Shown piece by piece: positions 21,699-34,600 of a DNA stretch of 64,000 nt. The stretch is from Siphonodentalium dalli (taxonomy: Eukaryota; Mollusca; Scaphopoda; Gadilida; Siphonodentaliidae), in assembly GCA_032622095.1 (NCBI GenBank), contig CP136063.1:218565982-218629981 (forward strand), given 5' to 3'. Both the position numbers and the translations under genes were made by a program. Numbering within the stretch: the first letter of the stretch is position 1; the number at the start of each line of letters is the position of its first letter. Under the pieces are notes generated by a model, which saw only the letters and a list, made by a program, of their open reading frames with translations, was not told where the DNA came from and searched no databases.

Positions 21699-22459
21699 TC
21701 TATTATATATTTTGAAAGATCTGTGTGTGTGTGTGTGTGTGTATCTGTCTGTCAGTAATCGATGGACTCAAATACGGCTGAGCCAATTTCGATGAAACTT
21801 GGTATGTGGGGGTATTTTCGGGTCAGGACTAACATAGGCCTATTAATTTGTCCGTGCGAGGTCAACTTTTCACGTGCCGAGGTCAAATCTGTTTTTACGC
21901 CGTTTTGCGCTAATATATTTCAGTTCGGTGCTTACAAATCGATTCGAAACAGCGCGAATAATAACATGCCAGTCATAATAATGACACTATGAGAATCTTT
22001 CGTGTTTCCTCTTTCCAACGATATATAATATGTATGTATCCGTTTTAGTTATCTGCCTCAATTATTAAGAAGAAGTGGTACGATCTTCTATCAGGGTAAA
22101 AACAATGCGTAACTTCTATGACGTCGTTAGAGGTCATTCAGTTAGATCATGTTATCTCTTAACCGGCCGATGCATTTGACTGTTTCAGACGTCTTGGCGA
22201 TATCTCGGGCACCGATGGTAATTTATCTTTACGTTGAAACTTGATAATTAATGAGCGTGTGTATATGAGGCGCGTTTATATACTTGAGTGGAAATCAAAT
22301 CGGGTTAAAAGGTCAAATCGGGTAAAACCGGATGGATTTCGACGGGTACTTTTGTTCGGGCAGTGTTTTGGACGGGTCAAATCGTGATCCCACTTGACCT
22401 TGGCCTTCAAAATAGACAATTCAATGTCAAACCCCGGACGAAGTCGGGTCACCTTCTAG
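21699..22459 (+). mobile_element. Non-autonomous Helitron-like unit 3 (head-to-tail, diverged body)
   Basis: Begins TC directly after unit 2 and ends CTAG at 22456-22459, then host TATATA. Its middle (21850-22290) matches the intronic unit at 24654-25555 rather than units 1 and 2, so the array mixes subfamilies. Confidence 0.72.
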
Positions 22460-22989
22460 TATATATATATAAGCGAAAAGGCAAAGGCATTAATCGTCTG
22501 TTAATTCCAAAATAAACACACACAAAAATGGAGGGACGGAGTATTTCAAAATTAGCGATCGTCTTCATCGGTCAATTTATTGAAAGAAGTTTAACATAGT
22601 TTAACAACCCAAATTATGACAGGGGGGCAAACCGAAGTTTTCATTTATCGAAGCCCCAATTTCCAACCAACGCCAAGGGTAGGTGGGGGTACAACTAAAA
22701 TTTCATCCAAATTGAGAATGAGCATTGGGAGCCATGAAAGGGTGAAAGATGTGAGTGCAATAGGAAATTCAGAGGTAGACCCCATCCCCTACCACCAGTA
22801 GCAACTTTCATGTACGTAATTGGTTATAATAAATATTTATAGTTTATTAAATCTTGACGTTCATATATAGTTCTGAGTAGTGCAGGTCGTGACTGCATGA
22901 TCGTCCTTTTTTTACATGGATTCCAATGCCATAATTTCTTCTTATAACATTATTTAAATAGGATATAATTACGTCATGTTACATGCCTC

Positions 22990-23161
22990 ATGAATCGCCA
23001 TTTTAAAAAGAATTGTGGGAAAATTTTAAATCGCCATTTTAAAAAAGAATTGTGGGTAAACGATAGCGAAAACAGTATGAGGTTACACAAAGCCTTGATC
23101 GCTTCACGGTCGATGCTTGGGGCGACTTCAGGGCCTGTTGCCAAAAACAATAACTTCTCAG
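22990..23161 (+). CDS. Possible 5' exon of the lipase gene (weak)
   Basis: An open frame ends at a good donor (TCAG|GTACGTG) in phase 1, which is the phase needed by the first firm lipase exon. The candidate start could be the ATG at 23076. The translated segment is not clearly a signal peptide and the upstream part contains a short duplication (AATCGCCATTTTAAAAA). Treat as a guess. Confidence 0.2.
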
Positions 23162-23187
23162 GTACGTGTGAGGTGCGATGAGTTTAA

Positions 23188-23475
23188 CCCTTTACCCAAC
23201 AAACCGGCCAAAACCGGCCAAATAAAGCTTCAACAGCCTAAAATATCTTCGGTCTGTCTCAATAAAACCATACAAATATGGATATCATTGGAACCGGCTC
23301 ATTGACCACATTGTGATGGTTATAGTTATGCCCTGTGTCAATGCATTCTCTTATATATGCGAGTCGACCATAGGTCGCCTCGCATATATAAGAGAATGCA
23401 TTCTTTAACAATTTTATAATTTTTAATGTGTTAAGCCAATGCATTCTCTTATATATGCGAGGCGACCTATGGTCG
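23188..23475. mobile_element. piggyBac-type MITE, subfamily A, right end missing
   Basis: Flanked on the left by TTAA (23184-23187) and starts CCCTTTACCCAACAAACCGG. It contains the first hairpin and half of the second, then breaks off at GGTCGGATCC, about 140 bases before a lipase exon. Confidence 0.75.
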
Positions 23476-23616
23476 GATCCGGTTATCCCCCTTTAGATAC
23501 AATCATGATACTCGTGGCACGTGTTTCTCAGATTGAATACCAATCGCCATGTAATCGTGAATCCCGTTTAAACATTGTTTTATATATAATCCTGATCGTA
23601 TTGGTTGATTTTTCAG

Positions 23617-23924
23617 GATGGTGGTCCAAGCCAAAGAGGAAAAGATTATGCTACGGCGGACTTGGGTGTTTTTCTACAGCAGCGCCTTTTACAAACTCTC
23701 ACGGCGAGCTACCCCAGTCTCCGGCCGTTATAAATCCAGACTTCTTATTGTACACAAAACACAAATCGACAAGCCCGTATTCCATCAACTATAAGACTCA
23801 GAAGAATTCACTCTTAAATTCGTCGTTTGATAAAACTCATCCCACAAAGTTCATTATTCATGGATGGATCGACAATGGATTCCAGCCGTATTTCCAGAGT
23901 TTGAAAAATGAATATCTGAAGAAG
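23617..23924 (+). CDS. Lipase exon a
   Basis: Acceptor TTTTTCAG before 23617, donor GAAG|GTAATT after 23924. Encodes the conserved N-terminal lipase region, [10 protein letters not shown] through [11 protein letters not shown], ending in phase 0. It begins at the second base of a codon, so one more upstream coding exon must exist. Confidence 0.85.
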
Positions 23925-24696
23925 GTAATTCAGCCTACATTAAAGCCACATGGCTGCATGTTTGCGCTCCAAAAACACATACTATTATTCGCTTTTGAAT
24001 TGTTCCGGGTATCGAAATAGGTCGATACATATATGAACTACCTTTCTACGAGCATTATATGTAATCCAGAAAGACGCATTGAAGTAATGAAAATACAACT
24101 ATGAATACGGTGATTGGGTCCCAAGCAAAAAGCTGCATTTGCTCGACATGGAAAACAAAATGTCCGTTCAACAGCAGCAGATTCACCCCTGGTTAAATGG
24201 TCCTGCTAATTTCCCCTGTTCCCCCTTCTTAAGACTATGTGTGGGAACTATAAGCTCCTCATTCTTAAGACTGTGTGTGGAAACTCTTAGCTCCTCCTTC
24301 TTAACACTATGTGTGTAAACTGCCAGACAAAGTTACGAGCGTGTGACCGTAGCCTCACTCGAGAAATGACTGTCTATAATTTTCAGGAATTTATGAACAT
24401 CTTCATAGTCGACTGGGCGAAAGGAGCCGATAATCTAAATTATAACCAGGTCGTGGCCAATACCAGGGTTGTCGGAGCAATGGTTGCTGAATTCATAAAG
24501 AATCTAGTTAAACTTAAGGGAGCCAGTGTCTCATCAATCCACCTAATTGGTCACAGTCTAGGATCGCATATTGCCGGATACACAGGCCGCATGATACCTG
24601 GACTATACCGAATTACAGGTGAGTGATTCGAACTATATATATATATATATATATCTATTATATATTTTGAAAGATCTGTGTGTGTATGTATGTGTT

Positions 24697-24750
<54 letters not shown>

Positions 24751-25568
24751 AAATCGATGGACTCGAAAACGACTAAGCCAATTTCGATGAAATTTGGTAT
24801 TTGGATGTGTTTTCGGCCGGAGACGAACATAGGCATATTTATTTGTCCGTGCGAGGTCAACTTTTCACGTGCGGAGGTCAAATCTATTTTTACGCCGTTT
24901 TTGCGCTAATATATTTCAGTTCGGTGCTCACAAATCGATTCGATATAGCGCGAATAATAAATTGCCAGTCATATAATTTGCACGGTTAGAATCTGTGTGG
25001 CTTCATCTTTCCAACGATATATAATATGTATGTATCCGTTTTAGTTATCTGCCTCAATTATTAGGTACAAGTGGTACGATGCTTTTATCAGGATAAAATC
25101 AATGCGTAATTTCTATGACGTCGTCAGAGGTCATAAAGTTAGATTACGTTAACTCTCACCCTGCCGATGCATTTGACTGTGTCGCGTTAACTCATCACCG
25201 GCCGAGGTATCCGCAAATGACATTGGGCTATATATCTCGGAAACGGGTGTAGCTATCGACTTGAAATTTGGTATGTGAATGTATCTTGCCCCGGATACGA
25301 ATTTTATCGGGTCGCCGAGCACGTGCGACGCCAGCTTCGCGCATGCGCAGACGAGATCTCGGAAACGGGTTGAGATATTGACTTTAAATTTGGTATGTGA
25401 ATGTATCTTGCCCCGGATACGAATTTTATCGGGTCGCCGAGCACGTGCGACACCAGCTTCGCGCATGCGCAGACCAGATCTAGGAAACGGGTGGAGCAAT
25501 CGACTTGAAATTTGTTTTTTTTTAATAGCCCGGACGAAGTCGGGTCACCTTCTAGTATATATATATAG

Positions 25569-25623
<55 letters not shown>

Positions 25624-28600
25624 CTGTTGAAGCCATTATTGTGGACTGTGTGTTTGTCGGTATATTGTGTTGATTCCATAATTATTTGAGCACTCAGTAT
25701 TGTTCGTCCTTTTTTAAAATTTAGAATAAGCGTTTCGGGTAAATATGATGTTCATCTAAATTTGTATCAACTTTGGAGAAATTACGTAATCTGGGCTGTA
25801 CATTTTTTTCTCAACCCTATGAGAAGACATAATATATACAAGTAAGTACAAAGTGAAATGTTTCTTTTACCAAGAAGGAATGTTGTGTGGAATAAGAATC
25901 TACATAAAAAAGAGTATAGGATTTGTCTGTATGCCTGTCTGTTCGAACTTTCCTCCCAGGCCCCTGGACCGATTTCATCCAATTTGGTGTGGTGACTCGA
26001 GGTACCATGGCGGATGTTCAAAAATGTTTAAACGATAAATATTTGCGCAAAACCGTCGCCAAATATAGTAGTCCATGAGATATTGGTCGACCTTTGCACC
26101 CCCCGCCCCCACATGACTCAACTTCACCCCACTAATTTTCTTCCTTAAGGTCTCCTCTATTTTTTTTCTCTTGTTAACAAGAACAAAAAGTGGCCGCAGA
26201 GACTCGAGACAAGATGGCGTCCATCATGGCGGCCATTATTGTTAAATGCACCATGTCTCTTTGATCGCCGTTATAGTAAAGATGATATCACATGCGGTCT
26301 TGTTTTCCGCTCGATTCGTTATGCTAATATACAGCCCTTACAAATTAGCCCATCGTAAGAAAGTAAAGGAATGTAGGCTTGTTTTCAAATTTCAGTCGCC
26401 ATTTTGGCCCCCATCTTCGATTTGGAAAACCATTTCTTGCTTGAGATGTAAGGTAATTACTTCAGCTCAGTATTTCCAACTCAACTGTAAGCATGGGTGG
26501 AGTTGTATCGACAATAATGCCCAATGATGTGAATATGAGGGAATTTCGGTGATTTTTCAAAATCTGTCCGCCATTGTGGGCGCCATTTTGGATTTGGGGT
26601 ACTTTTATTTGGATATGGTACAAGGAAAGTTCTTCCCCTAAGTGTTACCAACTCACAATAGTAAGCAGGTGTGGATTTTTCATGACAATAATGCTCACTG
26701 ATGTTAAACTCGGGGATTTTCGGCGATTTTTTATTTCTGGTGGCCATTTTGGCCGCCATCTTGGATTTGGGTAAATATTCCTCAAAGCAGGTATAAGAGG
26801 AATCCTAGCTCGAGTATTTCCTGCACATATATATGCATGGGTATTGTTATAACAGCAATAACATTCATTGATTCGAAACATTATATAAGGATTAACTGTC
26901 ATGTGGACTGTTTTTATGGAGATGTAACGGTGAGGTAAGTGGACATAACTTGTGTAAAACCCGAAGGGTTTTACATACAAGTTATGTCCACTTACCTCAC
27001 CGTTACATCTCCATAAAAATAGTCCACATGACAGTTAATCCTTATATTTATATACATTTAGCGAAAAAGCCGCTTTTGTAAATATATTTAAATCGAAAAG
27101 TGTATCGTGACAAGATCAGCCCAAAATACCCAATAGCACCCTTGGCAAAAGTTAATAGGAACAATTTCTCTTCATGTTGAAACCCGATGATGTATTAAGT
27201 CAATCCTGCGCAAGTCAAAATGCGCCCAAAGCATTACGCGTTCGTCTTTCCAAACCTAATGACGTATCGATGGTGTTATTAGCTTGGTGTTATGAGGCGT
27301 TACGCATTCACCGAGAAATATCTGCAACTAGCCACGTGGGCGCCGACCAATCAGAATGCTGGATTTAGTGATGACAACACTTAGTGTGTAAATATATCGC
27401 GTTATTAACGTAGATTCGGCTTTGACCTATTATACCGGCATTTGGGAAAACGTGATATCGGACAAAAATATCCCGCAATGAATGTATATTATGGTCCCCA
27501 TATGGTCAAAAATGACTCCTCTATATGATAAATGTATAACATGACGCAAAGATGCCAACATTTTCCCACAGAGACAAACGAAAGGTGGTAACATGTCAGA
27601 AAAATAGCATATTTTCACATTTCGGCGGCCATCTTGGCCGCCATATTGGATTTTGGTGTCGGATTTTTAGCTAATTTGTAAGGACTGTATATTAGCATAA
27701 CGAATCGAGCGGAAAACAAGACCGCATGTGATATCATCTTTACTATAATGGCCATCAAAGAGACATGGTGCATTTAAAAAAAATGGCCGCCATGATGGAC
27801 GCCATCTTGTCTGGAGTCTCTGCGGCCACTTTGTTTTCTTGTTAACGAGTGAAATAAATTATAGGAGACCTTAAGGAAGAAAACTAGAGGGGTGAAGTTG
27901 ACTCCTGGGGGGGGGGGGGGCGGGGGTGCAGAGGTCGACCAATATCTCATGGACTATAGACTCTGCAGTCTAAGGTCAGAATGTGCGCGAAGAGGGGCGA
28001 TTATTAGGATTATTCATCTTTAATAGTGTAGTGACTTAGCGTTTTTTTGGAACGGACTGGCCAAAAGTGCCATTTTTTTATATTTTGTCAAGTTATGTGT
28101 GCTCTTTCAGAAAGTGAACTAGAAACAGGTTTCTGATCAATATTAACCCTTGTTTCCAGTATAAATCCAAGATGGCGGTCAAATTCAATCATTATTTCAC
28201 CCTGACGTTCCAACTGGTATAAAATTTGAGGCGCATGCATAATAAAGGCGTCATTCAACCTGACATTGTCATATTTTGAAGATAGTAGCAACCCAGGCTG
28301 ACCAAATTGGAAATTTATCACTTTTTGTACCAAAAACAAGCAATTTTGTCATATAATCATTCTCGTTTCAATTATTTCGGAATAATAAACAGACAATTTC
28401 TCAAAAATGTTTCAGTGTAGATCAAAGGTTAAGGTCTTAGCATTTTTGGACATGTATACCCTAATCAAAACATACAATATCTAGGACATATTCTTAACCG
28501 TATTTTAGAAATTTTTGATTATGTTACCCCTCACCTCAAAAATCATGAAATATTGTTTTTGTGATAAGCATCCGATAGAACATGGATGAGAATCTATAAA

Positions 28601-31600
28601 GGACACTATTTGATCACATTTCTAAATACTGCAATGGCAATTACATACACAATGACCAAAGTTGAAATATAACATCTTTTTCGACAAAACATGCAATTTT
28701 GTAAGAAAATCCTCTTCATTTCAAATATTTTGGTCCAATAAATAATAAATAGGATATTTGCGTTAGTTCACAATGTTTGGTCTTATATGTTTTGGACATA
28801 TATACTGAAAACGATGAATACATTGTATGTGTTTAATATTTAACAACGTTCAGAAAACTTGGTTTATGTTACCCCTCACCCCAAAAATCACGAAAATGTG
28901 ACTTGTTGTAAGGATTCAATAAATCTTTGGTTAAATCTTATAAAGTGAGTTTGTCGATCGCAATTCGTCATATATTATAATGTAACAATCTCATTGTCAG
29001 TATACTGTTGAAATTAACAATTGTATGTCTAATAACAATTTATTTGATCATTTAAAATATGTTCAACCAATAGAATGGCAATATGCAATAATATACAACA
29101 CATATAAGGGTATATACATGTAATGTTTTGGTGAAATGAAATAAAATAAAAATAAAAGAATCTATAATACCATTAATGGATATATTTGGCCCAATATCAT
29201 TGACTTATGTAATCTAGCATTCAAGAGGGGTGTATATATAGATATGCATTTCAGGTCACAACTTTAAATTGTCAATCAATAATACACATAAAGATGGCCT
29301 ATCTTTGTTTATACTGTGTTCTTAAATTCATGTTTGTTTTGTTATATAACTATAATGTTCACAGACTGATAATACCAGCCGATAGATAGCAACTCATAGA
29401 TTGTCATGTTATAATAACTGCTGCCTGTGTTTATATGTTGAACAAATATTTTAAGCACACAATTACATCTACATAACTCTGTGTATGGTAAATCAGCGTT
29501 TGCACATTTGCATCTGTTACAAGTTTGTGATTTGCAACAACAATTAATGAGTTCTGGACACACAGCTGCAGCTTGGCATGACAAGTGTACCACAATCCTA
29601 CCTGGTAGGCAGCTCGTTTCATATGTCCCACACCACATATATATGACAGTAACACTTCATAGTCGGTAGAGTAGAAACTTCATTAATTACTGGGCGTAAT
29701 CGTTAAAAGTAGATACTATATCGCAGGTACAAACATATCCACAAGAACGCCTCCGTCAAATATATTGCACTGAACATTTTTAGGTGGGTCCGATATATCT
29801 CCAATTGCTTCCCGGATACATCCCAGCAAATCAGATTGTGTCCCCTTGAATTTACCTCCCGTTGATAAGGCGGGGGAAATAGCCGACTCATGAGAGCAAA
29901 ACACGTCTGGTTCGGGGAGTTCTAGCTATCTCGTTATTGTTGATGAGCTCTCTGTTAAACCTATCAACCCTCCATTTCCTTTCAATTTGATGTTCTCCTG
30001 TAAATTCCTGCACTTGATCGTTTGGAATAGCGGAGAAGCGATTTCGGGTTTTTTGAACTGCCCAAATGTTGGTCGAACACACTACTACAAGAAATAAAAT
30101 ATTGGAAGTACGTGCAAGATATTTGATGGAGGCGTTCTTGTGCATACAAGTGTGCCTGCGATAGGATCCTACATGTACTTTTAATGATTACACAGCCACC
30201 AATGAAGTTTCTACTCTACAAACTAAGAAGTGTTAATGTCATGTGTGTTGTGTGGGATAGGTATTTTGAAGGCAGCACAAAAGGCAGCACTAATGAGAAT
30301 CGTGGTATAGGTCTTGGATGAAAAGTTGGTGGCCAAACTAAGATTTAAAAAAAATGGAACGACTTCCTCCGTCATTCTGACAATAAGCTTGAACTTTTTG
30401 TATTCCTGACAAGTAATGCGTCAGAACATGATGATAAAGTGTTAAACATGACAGAATGTTCGTCAACTCTCAAAATAGCAAATTCTTCAGAGTAAATCTT
30501 GAGAAACTGTTGTCATGAGGAAGCTGATATTATAATTTTGCCGCACATTATCCACGCTCTTTCTTGTGGGCTGACGACCATCCGTGTTCGGTTTGTTGAC
30601 ACAGATGTCCTGGTAATGGTCATCGGTCTGTTTTCAAAGTTTACGGATGCTAACAGTGGTGGTGATACATGTGTTTCTCTAGGAACAGGCAAAACTAAAA
30701 CATTGTACCATGACAACAGCACATTTTCCGCTCTGGGCGATGACAATTGTTATCACTACCCAATTTTCATTCGATATCTGGTTTTGATACCACTTTGTTC
30801 TTCCATATAAAGGGCAGAAAAAGTTTCTGGATAGCATGGAAATATTATCCCGTTATCACAGATACATTTCTTCTATAAGCAAATCAACCTTTTATTCAAC
30901 TAGATTCGTCCTCATATATTTTCAAAGAACTCGAACGTTTCATTACCATTAATTATAATAAAGGTTGTCAAAAGTTGCTGATAACGAGGCATATGAAGAG
31001 AATTCTCCAAAACTTGTCGCTCAAAAGGGGCCCTAATAAAGCATATGAAATGAGCCATATACCAGGCAGGATTGTGGTACACTTGTCATGACATAACAAT
31101 TCCAATACATGGCCCGCATGACTGGGAATGGACAGTTGAAGATCATGGATGTAAACCATTGTGGACTACATTACCAGAAGCTGCAGCTGTGTGTTCAGAA
31201 CTCATCAAGTGTTGTTGCAAATCCCAAACTTGTAACAGGTGCAAATGTGCAATAGCTGATTTACCATGCACATAATTATTCAGTTGTAATTGTGATATTA
31301 AGAATGCCTAAAATATTTGTTCAATGTATCAACATGGTCACCGGATATTATAACATGACAATGTATGAGTTGCTATATATCCGCTGGTATGATCAGACTT
31401 CACATTATATGTTATGTTATGTGTATTATTGATAGACAAATTAAAGTTGTGATCTGAACTACATGTCTATATATACCCCCTCTTGTATGCTACATTTGTA
31501 GATTATATAAGTCAACACCTTCAAATTATTTATGGTATAATAGATTTTTAGAATTTTATTCTATTTCACCAAGACATGACATGTATACACCTTTAAATGT

Positions 31601-34600
31601 GTTGTATTCGACAGTCATTTTCGAAACTTTCAGGCCGCATGTGGTATACGATCTTGGGAAATGTTTGAGAAATTGCCCATATATTGGTTGAAAATATTTG
31701 AAATGATGGTTATTTTACCATAAAATATAGCTGTTATAAGGCATACAATTGTCAATTTAAACAGTATACTGTCAATAAGATTGTTACATAACAATATATG
31801 ACTAATTGTCATCGACAAACTCACTTTATAAGATTTAACCAAAGATTTATTGAATCTTTACAACCAAGTCACATTTTCGTGATTTTCGGGGTGAGGGGTA
31901 ACATAAACCAAATTTTCTGAAACGTTGTTAAATATTAACCACAGAAAATGTATTCATTGTTTTCAGTATATATGTCCAAAACATTTAAGACCAAACATTT
32001 TGAACTATCGCAAATATCCTATGTGTAAATGACCATTTATTGGACCAAAATATTTGAAATGACGAGGATTTTCTTACAAAATTGCATATTTTAATCGAAA
32101 AAGTTGTAAATTTCAACTTTGGTCATTGTGTGTGTAATTGCAATTACCGTATTTAGAAATGTGATCGAATAGTGTCCTTTATAGATTCTCATACATGTTC
32201 TATCGGATGTTTATCACAAAAACAAAATTTCATGATTTTTGGGGTGAGGGGTAACATAATCCAAAATGTCTAAAATATGGTTACGAATTTGTCCTAGATG
32301 TTGTATATTGTGTTTGCAGTATACATTTCTGAAATTTTTAAGATCTTAACCTTTGATCTGCACTGAAACAGTTTTGAGAAATTTTCTGTTTATTATTCCG
32401 AAATAATTGAAACAAGAATGATTTTATGACAAAATTTCATGCTTTTGGTCCAAAACGTGATAATTTTCAAATTTGATCAGCCTGGATTGCTAATATCTTC
32501 AAAATATGACAATTCCGGATGGAATGACGCCTTTATTATGCATGTGCCTTAAATTGTATACCAGTTGGAACGTCATGGTGAAATAATGATTGAATTTGGC
32601 CGCCATCTTGGATTTATTCTGGAAACAAGGGTTAATATTGATCAGAAACCTGTTTCTAGTTCACTTTCTGAAAGAGCACACCTAACTTGACATAATATAA
32701 AAAAATGGCACTTTTGGCCAGTCCGTTCCAATATGACAAAATTTTGTCGCTAAGTCACTACACTATAATACGTGTTTCACGTTTATAATATTCAGGTTTA
32801 GATCCAGCTGGACCAAATTTCGAGAACGAAGACGAGGCCGTACGGCTGGACCCGAGTGACGCGAACTTCGTGGACGCGATCCACACAGATGCTGAATCAT
32901 TCTCGATAATTACAGGTACCGACTGAAGATATACTAGTATTTTACAATGGTACTCAGTATCATAAATCTACAGAAGTGGGAACTTGCATTATGCTGAGTA
33001 ACGGAGTTAGATCACAGGTCCCTGGCACAATAGACCCCCACCACCCAAATACATATATATAAGACATATATGTCTTTTGGTGGTGGGAGTCGATTGTGCC
33101 AAGGACTTGTGATTTATATCACTTTGTAATTAGGGGTAGTACTCAGTTCACAGTTGTGTGAGAATAAAATTCGCATTATGTCTCTCTAAGTTCTTCCCGG
33201 TGTTTTTGCAACGACAGTTGGGATTAAACACGTATGAAACCTGGCGATTAAAACTGCTAACACTTGTACAATTTCGCCAATCCATTTGTTGTTTGTAAAT
33301 ATTTTTTACAATAACATATATATAGACTAAAACAGGTTACACAAATCAAAGGATTGTCGTGTTATCTATGGGATTCAATAAATCATGTTTGGTGATTGGT
33401 CAACTGCTAATTGGGTCACCCGGTTTACACCCCAATAATGCAGAGATCTCTCGAGTGTATCACGAACAGGAAGTTACAAATTGTTGACCTTATCGAACTA
33501 AAAGGGGTCAGCAGAATAATTGGGCGTGATTTTCAAAGTTCAGCTATTTATATCGATCACGTTATCGTAGCTAAGAGTTTGGAAATCTTACATCGGGCTG
33601 AATTAATGTGCTCCGTGTGGTAGTCTCAGATTATCGGCCATTTTGTGAAAATAAATAAGAATACGCTCAGCTTTTTTATGGGAATAAATCATCAAAACGC
33701 TATATAAATATAATAAATGAATGTAGTGGGTGTGTGTTGGGGGGGGGGGGGGGGGGGGGGGGTTACGGCGATGTGGTCGTTGGGTTCATTGTGTAAACCG
33801 CTTCCACCCACTACATTCATTTCTTAAGAGGGAGGTAAAGTCGCAACATTTGAATGGGGAATTCAATTTTAATTTTTTAGAAAAGATTGATCAAATCTTA
33901 CAAAGCGCAGGTGACCATATCATACCTTTTTGGAAAGTTTGAAGACTTATCTAGTGACAACGCGAAGCGGAATTTTGATTTTTATCCCAGTTTGGATATT
34001 ATTGGACATTATTAAAAGTAGGTCACCATTGTTTATTATTGTTTATAATATTTCCATCAAACGTCACAAAAGAAAACATAACATGAACAATTATTTGCGC
34101 TGTCACTAGATATATGCTCAAACATTCCAGCAAGACATGAAGTATTATTCTACGTTTTGTAAATATTGAGTAATCTTGTCTTGAAAATTAACGCTGAATT
34201 CCCCATTTAAATGTTAAAAATCAACGTTTATCATCGGCTAAAATATTAGCGTTGACCAATGAGACCTCGTCTCACCAAACCTACACATCCGGGCTATCAA
34301 CCATATACATCGACCGGGCTATCAACCCAATATACATCGATCGGGCTATCAACCATATACATCGATCGGGCTATCAACCATATACATCGACCGGGCTATC
34401 AACCATATACATCGATCGGGCTATCAACCATATACATCGATCGGGCTATCAACCATATACATCGATCGGGCTATCAACCATATACATCGATCGGGCTATC
34501 AACCATATACATCGACCGGGCTATCAACCATATACATCGACCGGGCTATCAACCATATACATCGATCGGGCTATCAACCATATACATCGACCGGGCTATC

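Larger units (their letters stand above)
20424..22610. repeat. Dispersed repeat R2, copy 2, split by a Helitron-like array
   Basis: Sequence outside 20524-22459 matches R2 copy 1. The join CGCCTA at 20518-20523 with TATATATATAAGCG at 22460 recreates the uninterrupted text seen near 16520. Confidence 0.8.
28024..32766. mobile_element. Giant inverted-repeat element of 4.7 kb in lipase intron
   Basis: Arms 28024-29640 and about 31040-32766 are inverted copies of roughly 1.6-1.7 kb, diverged by substitutions and small gaps. Matching landmarks: AGTGTAGTGACTTAGCG ends, GGAACGGACTGGCCAAAAGT, GTTACCCCTCACC, GATTCAATAAATCTTTGG. The central 1.4 kb and both inner arm ends hold broken pieces of a transposon-type gene in both orientations. 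The arrangement suggests an inverted duplication of an element's 3' half. The superfamily is not assigned. Confidence 0.8.

Noticed and set aside
26481-26980. Frames with KMATRNKKS and PKWPPE repeats
   Set aside because: They arise from 170-bp direct repeats inside a non-autonomous TIR element; no conserved family.
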